A stretch of 64,000 bases of DNA from Streptomyces sp. NBC_00557 (GCF_036345995.1 NZ_CP107796.1:2728001-2792000), one strand, 5' to 3'. Shown: positions 54,596-63,208, numbered from the stretch's first letter. The notes: generated by a model not told the origin, from the letters alone. Program-made: numbers and translations.

Positions 54596-56002
54596 TCACC
54601 TCCACCGGCCGATCTCGACGTTCTCCAGCACGCCGAGCGCGTCGGGCACCAGTACGGCCGCCGAATAGTAGGCCGTCACCAGGTACTTGATGACGGCCTG
54701 TTCGTTGATGCCCATGAACCGCACGGACAGGCTCGGCTCGATCTCGTCCGGGATGCCCGACTGCCTGAGGCCGATGACGCCCTGGTCCTGCTCGCCGGTG
54801 CGCATCGCGATGATCGAGGTGGTGCGCTGCGGGCTGACCGGGATCTTGTTGCACGGGTAGATCGGCACGCCGCGCCAGGTCGGGATGCGGTTGCCGGCGA
54901 TCTCGATCGTCTCCGGGACCAGTCCGCGCTTGTTCAGCTCGCGCCCGAACGCGGCGATCGCGCGCGGGTGGGCCAGGAACAGCTTGGTGCTGCGGCGGCG
55001 GCTGAGCAGCTCGTCCATGTCGTCCGGGCCGGGCACGCCGTCGTGCGGCTGGATCCGCTGGTCGTACTCGCAGTTGTGCAGCAGGCCGAAGTCGCGGTTG
55101 TTGACCAGCTCGTGTTCCTGGCGCTCCTTGAGGGCCTCGACCGTGAGCCTGAGCTGCTGCTCGGTCTGGTTCATCGGCTGGTTGTACAGGTCGGCCACGC
55201 GCGTGTGGATGCGCAGCACGGTCTGGGCGATGCTCAGCTCGTACTCGCGGGGCCGGGGTTCGTAGTCGACGAAGGTGTGCGGGATGTCGGGCTCGCCGGA
55301 GTGGCCGGCCGCCAGCTCGACCTCCTTCTCGCCGTACTTGTTGGTCCGCTGCTCCGGCATCGAGCGCAGCCGCTGGAGGTGGTCGCGCAGGCTGCCGGCG
55401 CGCTCCGCGACCCGCTCGAAGTCGTCGCGGCTGAGGATCAGCACGGTGGTCGGGGTGTCCGCGCGGACGGTGTACTCCCAGATGGCGTCCGGGTCCAGCA
55501 GCGCCCGGTCGCCGAAGTAGGCGCCGTCGGCGAGGACTCCGAGGACGGTGTCGTCGCCGTAGGGGCCGGTGCCGATCTTCTCGACCCTGCCGTGCGCCAG
55601 CAGGTACACCTCGCCCGTCCGGTTGCCGAAGTCGGCGATCACCTGACCGGGCGCGAAGTCGCGCTGGCGGCAGCGCCGGGCGAGCTCCGCCAGCACCTCC
55701 TCGTCCTCGTAGCCGCGCAGGGCCGGCAGCTCGCCGAGTTCGGCCGGGATGACCTCGACCTGGTCCCCGGTCTTCACGAAGGTGATGCGGCCGTCGCCGA
55801 CGGCGTACGCGAGCCGCCGGTTGACCCGGTACGTGCCGCCCTGGACGTCGACCCACGGGAGTGTGCGCAGCAGCCAGCGGGAGCTGATCTCCTGCATCTG
55901 CGGAACGGACTTGGTGGTGGTGGCCAGGTTCCGCGCTGCCGCCGTCCCGAGGGACTGCTGCGGCTTGCCCTGATCCGTGCGGACCTCTTCGCCTACCGAC
56001 AT
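54596..56002 (-). CDS. Family 2B encapsulin shell protein with cyclic-nucleotide-binding domain
   Basis: 468 aa from the ATG at 56002, with GGGAGG 9 nt upstream (a longer upstream frame is less likely). N-terminal arm/HK97-type segment (1-90), an inserted CAP_ED-like cNMP-binding domain (about 95-210: [20 protein letters not shown] ... [10 protein letters not shown]), then the HK97-like shell fold ([73 protein letters not shown]). It matches the EshA-like proteins now regarded as Family 2B encapsulins. The phosphate-binding cassette reads FGDRALLDP without the usual E and R pair, so cAMP binding may be altered. It forms an operon with the prenyltransferase. Confidence 0.93.
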   Translation of the reverse strand: MSVGEEVRTDQGKPQQSLGTAAARNLATTTKSVPQMQEISSRWLLRTLPWVDVQGGTYRVNRRLAYAVGDGRITFVKTGDQVEVIPAELGELPALRGYEDEEVLAELARRCRQRDFAPGQVIADFGNRTGEVYLLAHGRVEKIGTGPYGDDTVLGVLADGAYFGDRALLDPDAIWEYTVRADTPTTVLILSRDDFERVAERAGSLRDHLQRLRSMPEQRTNKYGEKEVELAAGHSGEPDIPHTFVDYEPRPREYELSIAQTVLRIHTRVADLYNQPMNQTEQQLRLTVEALKERQEHELVNNRDFGLLHNCEYDQRIQPHDGVPGPDDMDELLSRRRSTKLFLAHPRAIAAFGRELNKRGLVPETIEIAGNRIPTWRGVPIYPCNKIPVSPQRTTSIIAMRTGEQDQGVIGLRQSGIPDEIEPSLSVRFMGINEQAVIKYLVTAYYSAAVLVPDALGVLENVEIGRWR

Positions 56003-56182
56003 AGAGAATTGCCTCCCAGGTATGCCCGGCGCCGAATCGCCGGAGGCACCGGCCTCGGCATCGAGCCTTCCAGCACGGAGCGTCATCGCTCAATTACCTG
56101 AAAGAGCGGGAATGGATCATCGGACTACTGGGCACCAAGAGGGATCTCGCGCGCCGTGTGCGCAGGTGCGGACAATGGACCG

Positions 56183-57076
56183 GTGACCGGCCCCGCCTCA
56201 CTCAGCCCCCGCCTGCCCTCCCCCCTTCAGGAGGTGGACGACGAGCGGTTCGGGCGGCGCGGGCTGCGGCTGCTGCTCAAGCGCGACGACCTGATCCACC
56301 CGGAGCTGATCGGCAACAAGTGGCGCAAGCTCGTGCCGAACATCGAGGCGGCGCGGGGCCGGCCGCTGGTCACCTTCGGCGGGGCGTACTCGAACCACCT
56401 GCGGGCCACCGCCGCCGCGGGCCGCATCCTCGGCCTGGAGACCACCGGCGTGGTCCGCGGCGAGGAACTGGCCGGCCGTCCGCTGAACCCCTCCCTGGCC
56501 CGGTGCGCGGCGGACGGCATGCGGCTGCACTTCGTCGACAGGCCGACGTACCGGCACAAGCACGAGCCGGAGACGCTGGCGGCCCTCCTGCGGGCGGCCG
56601 GCGCCGAGGGGGCGTACGTCGTGCCCGAGGGCGGGAGCAACAGCGCGGCCGTCCGCGGGTGCCGGGCGCTGGGCGAGGAACTGCGCGAACACGCCGATGT
56701 GGTCGCCGTGGCCTGCGGCACCGGCGGCACGCTCGCGGGCCTGGCGGCCGGCCTGGGACCGGGCAGGCGCGCGCTGGGCGTCCCCGTCCTCAGGGGCGGC
56801 TTCCTGGGCGGTGAGGTCGAGGCTCTGCAGGCACGTGCCTTCGGTGGGCGCAGGGGTGACTGGTCCCTCGACGAGCGCTTCCACTTCGGCGGGTACGCCC
56901 GTACGACGCCCGCGCTGCACGCGTTCGCGGACGATTTCGAGGACCGCCACGGGCTGCCCGTCGAACGTCTCTATGTCGCCAAGTTGCTCTATGGACTGGT
57001 CGCCCTCGCGGAGGAGGGCGCCTTCCCGCGCGGGACGACGGTGGCCGCCGTCGTCACCGGGCGCCCGTTCCCGTAG
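56183..57076 (+). CDS. PLP-dependent ACC deaminase / D-cysteine desulfhydrase family enzyme
   Basis: 297 aa from a GTG at 56183 (short 27-bp longer alternative upstream). Fold type II PLP enzyme: Lys in LIGNKWRKL (about residue 45), FGGAYSNHLRATAAAG, PEGGSNSAAVRG and ACGTGGTLAGLAAGL. These residues fit the ACC deaminase/D-cysteine desulfhydrase clan. It is divergent from the encapsulin gene. Exact substrate is not certain; D-cysteine or a related D-amino acid is plausible. Confidence 0.88.
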   Translation: MTGPASLSPRLPSPLQEVDDERFGRRGLRLLLKRDDLIHPELIGNKWRKLVPNIEAARGRPLVTFGGAYSNHLRATAAAGRILGLETTGVVRGEELAGRPLNPSLARCAADGMRLHFVDRPTYRHKHEPETLAALLRAAGAEGAYVVPEGGSNSAAVRGCRALGEELREHADVVAVACGTGGTLAGLAAGLGPGRRALGVPVLRGGFLGGEVEALQARAFGGRRGDWSLDERFHFGGYARTTPALHAFADDFEDRHGLPVERLYVAKLLYGLVALAEEGAFPRGTTVAAVVTGRPFP

Positions 57077-57078
57077 TG

Positions 57079-58674
57079 CTACTCCGCCTCCCGGTAGGCC
57101 GCCGCCTCCTCCAGGTCCAGGCGTCTGAGCAGTGCGCGCAGCATCTCGTCGTCGATGTAGCGGTGGTCGCGGAGCTTGACGAAGACCGCGCGTTCGGTGC
57201 CGATCACCTCGCGGGACAGCCGCCGGTAGGTGTCGTCGACGGACTCCCCGGTGATCGGGTTGGTCTGGCCGAGGCGCTCCCAGACGGCGTTGCGGCGGCG
57301 CTCCAGGACCGTGCGCAGCCGGTCGGCGAGCGGCGGGGGCAGGGCGTTGCGCTCGTCGGCGAGAAGGTCGTCCAGGCGGCTCTCCGCGGCCCGGGAGGCC
57401 TGCGCCTGGGCGTTGGCCTCGGCGAGCGTCTCGGCCTGCGGGTCGCGGCCGGGGAACCGCATCAGGCGGATCAGGGGCGCGAGGGTGAGGCCCTGCACCA
57501 CGAGGGTGCCGATGACCGTGGTGAAGGTCAGGAAGAGGATCAGGTTCCGCTGGGGGAAGGGGGCGCCGCCGTGCACCGTGAGCGGGATGGAGAACGCGAT
57601 GGCCAGGGAGACCACTCCGCGCATGGCGGCCCACCCGGTCACCACCGGCGCCCGCCAGGTGGTGTCCGGCTCCCGCTCCCTGATGCGCCGGAACAGCGCG
57701 CGGGGCAGGAACGTCGCCGGGAACACCCACACGAAGCGGGCCGCGACGACCACCAGGAAGACCGCGATCGCGTACCAGGCGGCGTCGGCCCCCTGGTAGG
57801 CGCCCAACCCCTTGAGGACGGTGGGCAGTTGCAGGCCGATCAGCGCGAACACCGCCGACTCCAGCAGGAAGGCGACCATCCGCCACACCGCGTCCTCCTG
57901 CAGCCGGGTGGCGAAGTCGACCTCCCACGCGCGGTGCCCGAGATAGACCGCGACCACCACGACCGCGAGGACGCCGGAGCCGTGGAACTGCTCGGCGACG
58001 CCGTAGGCGACGAACGGGATCAGCAGGGACAGGGTGTTCTGGAGCAGGACCTCCTTCAGGTGGGTGCGCAGCCAGTGGATCGGCACCATGAGCACCAGGC
58101 CGACGACGACGCCCCCGATGGCGGCCCGCAGGAACTCGCCGATCCCGCCCGCCCAGGTGGCGCCCTCGCCGACGGCGGCGGCCAGCGCCACCCGGTAGGC
58201 GGTGATCGCGGTGGCGTCGTTGAGGAGCGACTCGCCCTGCAGGATGGTGGTGATCCGGGAGGGCAGGCCGACCCGGCGCGCGATCGACGCGGCCGCGACC
58301 GCGTCCGTCGGCGCGACCACCGCGCCCAGCACCAGCGCGGCGGGCAGCGGCAGCCCCGGTACGACGAGATACGCGACCCAGCCGACGGCGAAGGTCGCGA
58401 ACAGCACGTACCCGATCGACAGCAGCCCCACGGGCCGCATCTGGGCGCGCAGATCGAGGTAGGAGCTCTCGGTGCCCTCCTTGTACAGCAGCGGCGGCAG
58501 CACCAGCGGCAGGACGACGTCCGGGTCGAGGGTGTAGTGCGGCACCCCGGGCAGGTACGACACCGCCAGGCCCGCGGCGACCAGCAGCAGCGGCGCCGGC
58601 ACCGGGGTGCGCCGGGCGGCCCCCGCGACCGCCGCACTGCCCGCCACCAGCAACAGCAGCGGCATCACGTCCAT
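57079..58674 (-). CDS. CPA1-family Na+/H+ antiporter
   Basis: 531 aa from the ATG at 58674. About 12 membrane helices; CPA1 core motifs are VVAPTDAVAAASIARRVGLP (the key Asp pair region), ILQGESLLNDATAITAYRVAL and SLAIAFSIPL. A cytoplasmic tail of about 130 residues (from about 400) is Arg/Glu-rich and helical (ETLAEANAQAQASRAAESRLDDLL). It exchanges cytosolic Na+ (or K+) for H+. The 5' end faces a UBP zinc-finger gene 61 bp away. Confidence 0.93.
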   Translation of the reverse strand: MDVMPLLLLVAGSAAVAGAARRTPVPAPLLLVAAGLAVSYLPGVPHYTLDPDVVLPLVLPPLLYKEGTESSYLDLRAQMRPVGLLSIGYVLFATFAVGWVAYLVVPGLPLPAALVLGAVVAPTDAVAAASIARRVGLPSRITTILQGESLLNDATAITAYRVALAAAVGEGATWAGGIGEFLRAAIGGVVVGLVLMVPIHWLRTHLKEVLLQNTLSLLIPFVAYGVAEQFHGSGVLAVVVVAVYLGHRAWEVDFATRLQEDAVWRMVAFLLESAVFALIGLQLPTVLKGLGAYQGADAAWYAIAVFLVVVAARFVWVFPATFLPRALFRRIREREPDTTWRAPVVTGWAAMRGVVSLAIAFSIPLTVHGGAPFPQRNLILFLTFTTVIGTLVVQGLTLAPLIRLMRFPGRDPQAETLAEANAQAQASRAAESRLDDLLADERNALPPPLADRLRTVLERRRNAVWERLGQTNPITGESVDDTYRRLSREVIGTERAVFVKLRDHRYIDDEMLRALLRRLDLEEAAAYREAE

Positions 58675-58735
58675 GGTCCTCGCCCACCCTCGTTTTCCGC
58701 GCGGCCACCCGCACGCCCGTCGTAATCTGGCAATC

Positions 58736-58996
58736 ATGAAACAGTGCACGCACGCCGACGCGCTGCCGCACCCGGAGCCGGAGCCGCTCGACCGCACCTG
58801 CCCGGAGTGCCTCCGGGACGGCACGCACCCGGTCCAGCTGCGCCTGTGCCTCACCTGCGGCCACGTCGGCTGCTGCGACTCCTCGCCCGGCAGGCACGCG
58901 ACACGGCACCACGAGCAGTCCGGTCACCCGGTGATGCGGACGTTCGAGCCCGGCGAGGAATGGCGGTGGTGCTTCGTCGACCACGTGCTGGTCTGA
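58736..58996 (+). CDS. UBP-type zinc-finger protein
   Basis: 86 aa. Zinc-binding pattern: CTHADAL, CPECLRDG, LCLTCGHVGCCDSSPGRHATRHHEQSGHPVM and C-terminal WCFVDHVLV. This is the zf-UBP fold known from eukaryotic deubiquitinases, which binds C-terminal Gly-Gly tails; bacterial versions are often next to or fused with Na+/H+ antiporters. Function of the bacterial form is unknown. Confidence 0.9.
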   Translation: MKQCTHADALPHPEPEPLDRTCPECLRDGTHPVQLRLCLTCGHVGCCDSSPGRHATRHHEQSGHPVMRTFEPGEEWRWCFVDHVLV

Positions 58997-59322
58997 GCGC
59001 CCTGATCGTCGGCGGGATCCCCGGAGATCGTGTTCCCGTTCGACCCCGTTGTCGTGTGACACTGCATGCGGCGGCGGCCTGACGACGGTTCGGGCGTCTG
59101 ACGTCTGGGTACGTCAATCCGGCGCGCGCTGTTCCCATTTGGGGGCGCGAACCCTCTAGACACGGAGCGTATGCACAGCTTTACTGTGAGTGACGCCAAG
59201 GGGGTTGGGGTCCCGGGACAGGACCGTTCGGGGCGCGATAGCGTCACCGCGGAACCGCGTACGCGTTACCCCCGGGGGGCGACCCTCGGCCCCGTAGAGC
59301 TTGTACCACCATGGAGGTGAGG
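58997..59322. other. 326-bp upstream region of the SigH module
   Basis: No gene is seen. It holds the BldD-like box at 59180-59194 and probably several promoters of the ushX-sigH operon; in S. coelicolor several promoters drive sigH expression. Individual -10/-35 pairs are not assigned. Confidence 0.5.
59180..59194 (+). promoter_or_regulatory. BldD-like operator upstream of the SigH operon
   Basis: TTTACTGTGAGTGAC matches the published BldD consensus NTNACNC(A/T)GNGTNAN at all fixed positions but one (G for C at position 7). It lies 129 bp upstream of the anti-sigma start. BldD repression of sigH is established in S. coelicolor. Confidence 0.65.
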
Positions 59323-59739
59323 GTGTCCCAGATCGCAGGCGAGCCCGCGGCGAATCAGGACTTCGTGGAAGTCCGGCTGCCGGCCGCGGGTGCCTACCTG
59401 TCGGTGCTGCGGACGGCCACGGCCGGTCTCGCGGCCCGCTTGGACTTCACCCTGGACGAGATCGAGGACCTGCGCATCGCCGTGGACGAGGCCTGCGCGA
59501 TCCTGCTCCAACAGGCCGTGCCCGGCTCCGTGCTCGGCTGTGTCTTCCGGCTCGTCGACGACTCGCTGGAGGTCACGGTCTCGGCGCCGACCACGGACGG
59601 TCACGCCCCGTCGCGGGACACCTTCGCCTGGACCGTGCTCTCGGCCCTGGCGGGCAAGGTCTCGTCCGCCGTCGACGAGGACAAGACCGTGTCGATCAGC
59701 CTCTACAAACAGCGCGGCGCGGGCCCTGGCCCGGCGTGA
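59323..59739 (+). CDS. ushX: Anti-sigma factor of SigH (RsbW-like kinase)
   Basis: 138 aa from the GTG at 59323, with GGAGG 5 nt upstream (the ATG at 59311 lacks an RBS). HATPase_c-like anti-sigma fold: LDFTLDEIEDLRIAVDEACAILL includes the N-box, and the fold continues to TVSISLYKQRG. In S. coelicolor the orthologue (UshX/PrsH/RshA) binds SigH and is controlled by antagonists. The typical G1/G2 boxes are weak. The stop overlaps the sigH start (GTGA). Confidence 0.88.
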   Translation: MSQIAGEPAANQDFVEVRLPAAGAYLSVLRTATAGLAARLDFTLDEIEDLRIAVDEACAILLQQAVPGSVLGCVFRLVDDSLEVTVSAPTTDGHAPSRDTFAWTVLSALAGKVSSAVDEDKTVSISLYKQRGAGPGPA

Positions 59740-60854
59740 GGAACGGGGACGGTCCGGTGCGGGACGAAGAGCGCGGCACACGGGAGCTGCCGGCCGGGGA
59801 CGGGGGTGCCCCCTGGCCGAGCACGGACGACGTCTCCGGGGCGGCTGCCCCGGGCATGTCCCGACGCATGACGGACGGCGTCGACGGCATCCCCGAGCAG
59901 GCCAGGCCGCACCCGGAGGACGACTCCGCGCGGATCGGTGGTGACGGCGCCGTCCAGGACGTACCACCGGCGGGGCCCCGCGGCCGCACGGGGGCCAGGG
60001 CTCGCAGAAGGGCTACGGGCGGGACGATGAGCGAGCACGAGCGGCACGCCGAGGACGACGCGCTGGGCACGGAGGCCGTACCGGCCGTGCAGCACGACCC
60101 GGCGGACCGCAGCGGGGCGCGCGCGAGGTTCGTGAAACTGCGCACGCTGGACCCGGGCAGCCCGGAGTACGCGGAGCTGCGCAATCAGCTGGTCCGTATG
60201 CACCTGCCGCTCGTGGAGCACCTGGCCCGCCGGTTCCGCAACCGCGGCGAGCCGCTGGACGACCTCACCCAGGTCGCCACGATCGGTCTGATCAAGTCCG
60301 TCGACCGGTTCGACCCGGAGCGCGGCGTGGAGTTCTCCACGTACGCCACGCCGACCGTGGTCGGCGAGATCAAGCGGCACTTCCGGGACAAGGGCTGGGC
60401 GGTCCGGGTGCCGCGCCGGCTGCAGGAGCTGCGCCTGTCGCTGACCACGGCGACGGCCGAGCTGTCCCAGCTGCACGGCCGCTCCCCCACGGTCCACGAG
60501 CTGGCCGAGAAGCTCGCGATCTCCGAGGAGGAGGTCCTGGAGGGCCTGGAGTCCGCCAACGCCTACTCCACGCTGTCCCTGGACGTCCCCGACACCGACG
60601 ACGAGTCCCCGGCGGTCGCCGACACCCTCGGCGCGGAGGACGAGGCGCTGGAGGGCGTGGAGTACCGGGAGTCACTCAAGCCGCTGCTGGAGGACCTTCC
60701 GCCGCGCGAGAAGCGGATCCTGCTGCTGCGCTTCTTCGGGAACATGACCCAGTCGCAGATCGCGCAGGAGGTCGGCATCTCCCAGATGCACGTGTCCCGG
60801 CTGCTGGCCCGCACCCTGGCCCAGCTGCGGGAGAAGCTCCTCGTCGAGGAGTGA
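59736..60854 (+). CDS. sigH: RNA polymerase sigma factor SigH (SigB/SigF/SigG family)
   Basis: 372 aa from the GTG at 59736 coupled to the anti-sigma gene. Sigma domains sit in the C-terminal 245 residues: region 2 (LEPLVEHLARR-type LPLVEHLARRFRNRGEPLDDLTQ, IGLIKSVDRFDPERGVEFSTYA), region 3 (LRLSLTTATAELSQLHGRSP), region 4 (LLLRFFGNMTQSQIAQEVGISQMHVSRLL). The first about 125 residues are a poorly conserved extension; internal starts (for example ATG 60027 behind GGGCGGGACG) may give shorter forms, as reported for S. coelicolor SigH. It is involved in osmotic stress and development. Confidence 0.95.
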   Translation: MRNGDGPVRDEERGTRELPAGDGGAPWPSTDDVSGAAAPGMSRRMTDGVDGIPEQARPHPEDDSARIGGDGAVQDVPPAGPRGRTGARARRRATGGTMSEHERHAEDDALGTEAVPAVQHDPADRSGARARFVKLRTLDPGSPEYAELRNQLVRMHLPLVEHLARRFRNRGEPLDDLTQVATIGLIKSVDRFDPERGVEFSTYATPTVVGEIKRHFRDKGWAVRVPRRLQELRLSLTTATAELSQLHGRSPTVHELAEKLAISEEEVLEGLESANAYSTLSLDVPDTDDESPAVADTLGAEDEALEGVEYRESLKPLLEDLPPREKRILLLRFFGNMTQSQIAQEVGISQMHVSRLLARTLAQLREKLLVEE

Positions 60855-60898
60855 CGGCCGGGTGCCAGGGCCGGCCGTGCGCGGCCCCGGTGAGGCGG

Positions 60899-61345
60899 TT
60901 ATTCGGCGCGGCCCGGTCCCTTGATGCCGAGGGCCCGGGTCGTCTCGCCGTTGACGAGCAGCACCAGCGCCGCCACGGCGACGACCGCGATGACGGCACC
61001 GGCGGGGACGGCCATGCTGTCCGCCTTGAGCAGGTTGTAGGCGATCGGCAGCGCCATGAGCTGGGTGATCACCGCGGGGCCGCGGCTCCAGCTGCGCCGC
61101 AGCAGCAGTCCGCGCGCGGCGAGCAGCGGCAGCAGGGCGAGGACGACGAGCGTGACGCCGAGGGTCACGGCCTGCTGCCGGTCGTCCGGGGCGCCGGCGA
61201 TCCCGAGCACGAGCACCCACAGGCCGCCGGCCACCAGCGCGACGCCTTCCAGACCGGCCAGCACGGCGGCGTAGGTCAGCCGGCGGGGCCGGGGACCGGC
61301 GGGGGCTTCGGCGGTGTCCTGGGCGGGCTTCTGCTGACTGCTCAC
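60899..61345 (-). CDS. Small membrane protein, four helices
   Basis: 148 aa from a GTG at 61345. After an about 22-residue polar N-terminus come four hydrophobic helices: AAVLAGLEGVALVAGGLWVLVLG, AVTLGVTLVVLALLPLLAARGLLL, VITQLMALPIAYNLL and GAVIAVVAVAALVLLVN. The end is GIKGPGRAE. No domain is recognised. It is conserved between sigH and the DAGK-like gene in Streptomyces as I recall. It converges on sigH. Confidence 0.75.
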   Translation of the reverse strand: MSSQQKPAQDTAEAPAGPRPRRLTYAAVLAGLEGVALVAGGLWVLVLGIAGAPDDRQQAVTLGVTLVVLALLPLLAARGLLLRRSWSRGPAVITQLMALPIAYNLLKADSMAVPAGAVIAVVAVAALVLLVNGETTRALGIKGPGRAE

Positions 61346-61492
61346 CCCAGCAGGGTAGCCGGGGCCGGGGCGGTGTCCGACGGGCGGCTCCGCCGCGACG
61401 GAGCCTGGCGTGGCAAGGCTCACGCCTCCGCCTCTTACCGGATCCCTACCTCGGTCTGGGCCCGGTACCCCCCAGTAGGTACGCTGCCCTGC

Positions 61493-62461
61493 ATGCGTGC
61501 ACTTCTCGTGGTCAACCCGGCGGCAACCACCACAAGCGCACGCAGACGTGACGTGCTGATCCACGCGCTGGCGAGCGAGATGAAGCTGGAGGCGGTCACC
61601 ACCGAGTACCGCGGCCACGCGCGCGACCTCGGCCGGCAGGCGGCGGACAGCGAGGACATCGACCTCGTGGTGGCCCTCGGCGGCGACGGCACGGTCAACG
61701 AGGTCGTCAACGGTCTCCTGCACGCGGGTCCGGCACTGGACCGGCTGCCCGGTCTGGCGGTGGTGCCCGGCGGCTCCACGAACGTCTTCGCACGCGCCCT
61801 GGGCCTGCCCAACGACCCGGTCGAGGCCACCGGCGCCCTGCTCGACGCGCTGCGCGAGGGCCGGGAGCGGATCGTCGGGCTCGGGCTGACCTCCGGCACG
61901 CCCGGCACCGAGGACGAGGCGGTCCCGGACCGCTGGTTCACCTTCAACGCGGGGCTCGGGTTCGACGCGGGCGTCGTCGGACGGGTCGAGCAGCAGCGGG
62001 AGCGCGGGAAGAAGTCGACCCATGCGCTGTACGTGCGTCAGGTGGTCCGGCAGTTCCTCGGCGAGCCGAACCGCCGGCACGGCTCCATCACCCTGGAGCG
62101 GCCGGGCGAGGACCCGATCACCGATCTCGTCGTGGCCATAGTCTCGAACACGTCCCCGTGGACGTACCTCGGCAATCGCGCCATGTACACATCACCCAAG
62201 GCCTCGTTCGACACCGGCGTCGACGTGTTCGGTCTCAGCCGTCTGTCGACGGCCGCGGTTGCCCGGTATGGCACCCAGTTGCTCACTTCGTCCCCCGAGC
62301 GCGGACCCCGCGGCAAGCACGTGGTCTCGCTGCACGATCTGGATCAGTTCACCTTGCATTCGAAGGCTCCTCTGCCCCTGCAGATGGACGGAGACCACCT
62401 CGGGGTGCGTACGAGCGTGACGTTCACAGGTGTACGCCGTGCACTGCGTGTGATTGTGTGA
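61493..62461 (+). CDS. Diacylglycerol kinase-family lipid kinase (DagK/YegS type)
   Basis: 322 aa. Catalytic motif LVVALGGDGTVNEVVNG (about residues 62-78) and VVPGGSTNVFARALG (about 94-108) are diagnostic of the family (G-G-D-G-T and N-x-x-A). It phosphorylates diacylglycerol or a related lipid. The TAGGTA at about 61476 with ATG 17 nt on suggests a very short leader. It is a single gene; no partner is evident. Confidence 0.92.
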   Translation: MRALLVVNPAATTTSARRRDVLIHALASEMKLEAVTTEYRGHARDLGRQAADSEDIDLVVALGGDGTVNEVVNGLLHAGPALDRLPGLAVVPGGSTNVFARALGLPNDPVEATGALLDALREGRERIVGLGLTSGTPGTEDEAVPDRWFTFNAGLGFDAGVVGRVEQQRERGKKSTHALYVRQVVRQFLGEPNRRHGSITLERPGEDPITDLVVAIVSNTSPWTYLGNRAMYTSPKASFDTGVDVFGLSRLSTAAVARYGTQLLTSSPERGPRGKHVVSLHDLDQFTLHSKAPLPLQMDGDHLGVRTSVTFTGVRRALRVIV

Positions 62462-62794
62462 GCGGAACGGGCAAAAGTCCTTTCACTCGAACGTTTAGGC
62501 CAGGATCCACCCCATGGAAGTACGGCTGTGACCTAGTCGACACCGAGGAATCAAAAAAAACTTTCCGGAAGGGGTTGTATCCGCCGCTGAGGTTTGCGAG
62601 TCTCTACGTGGCGATCGGGACGGCCCGCAACACCGGCCTCCACTGATCACCGGAACCCCTCTTCAAAACCACAGGACCACGCCGGGGAAGACTCGGCGGT
62701 CGGCCCTTCACTTGTTGAGGGATTCGTGAAAGCGTTCACATTCACAAGCAACCTGCACGTAATACGTTCAGAGAACCTAGGAGAGGTAGCAGCC
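62462..62794. other. 333-bp leader region upstream of wblE
   Basis: There is an unusual run of eight A (62553-62560) and a segment 62570-62646 that could encode a 23-codon peptide: TTG at 62575 after GGAAGGGG, ending TGA 62646 (LYPPLRFASLYVAIGTARNT and four more residues). GGAAT at 62547 recalls an ECF -35. Whether the segment is a uORF, a regulatory leader or a former gene end cannot be decided by eye. Confidence 0.4.
62735..62765 (+). promoter_or_regulatory. Candidate wblE promoter
   Basis: TAATAC (62760-62765) is a good -10; TTCACA at 62735-62740 lies 19 nt before it. Spacing is long, but this is the most AT-rich stretch before the gene. The leader would be about 23 nt with AGGAGAGG as RBS. 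Confidence 0.4.
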
Positions 62795-63052
62795 ATGGAC
62801 TGGCGTCACAACGCCGTTTGCCGCGAGGAAGACCCCGAGCTCTTCTTCCCCATCGGCAACACCGGTCCTGCGCTGCTGCAGATCGAGGAAGCCAAGGCCG
62901 TCTGCCGTCGCTGCCCGGTGATCGAGCAGTGTCTGCAGTGGGCGCTCGAGTCCGGTCAGGACTCCGGCGTCTGGGGTGGTCTCAGCGAGGACGAGCGCCG
63001 CGCCATGAAGCGCCGCGCCGCCCGCAACCGGGCTCGTCAGGCCTCCGCCTGA
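62795..63052 (+). CDS. wblE: WhiB-family iron-sulfur transcription factor WblE
   Basis: 85 aa. Four Cys ligate a [4Fe-4S] cluster: AVCREED (C9), and KAVCRRCPVIEQC (three Cys, C-x2-C-x5-C). The G-V-W-G-G turn is seen in DSGVWGGLSEDERR, and the basic end MKRRAARNRARQ binds DNA/sigma. It corresponds to WblE (WhiB1-like), which in actinobacteria binds region 4 of the main sigma factor and may be essential. Excellent RBS upstream. Confidence 0.96.
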   Translation: MDWRHNAVCREEDPELFFPIGNTGPALLQIEEAKAVCRRCPVIEQCLQWALESGQDSGVWGGLSEDERRAMKRRAARNRARQASA

Positions 63053-63180
63053 CACACCCCACCCCTGCTGACAGCCTGAGCTTGGCGGCGCGTGCAGCAC
63101 GCACGCATCTCCCGCCCCCGAGCCGCAGCGCGCAGTAACCCCCGATGCGCTTAGCACTACGCGGAGCAGCAACGAGCACG

Positions 63181-63208
63181 AGCCTCGGACCAACGGCGGT
63201 CCGGGGCT
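63181..63208. terminator. Hairpin terminator after wblE
   Basis: AGCCTCGGACC (63181-63191) pairs with GGTCCGGGGCT (63198-63208) with one G-U pair and a 6-nt loop; TT follows. The flanks GAGCACG and TGTGCTC extend the stem. It separates wblE from the convergent kinase gene. Confidence 0.75.

Noticed and set aside
62547..62576. SigR-type promoter GGAAT-N-GTT before wblE
   Set aside because: The gap is 22 nt, whereas the SigR consensus needs about 18-19.
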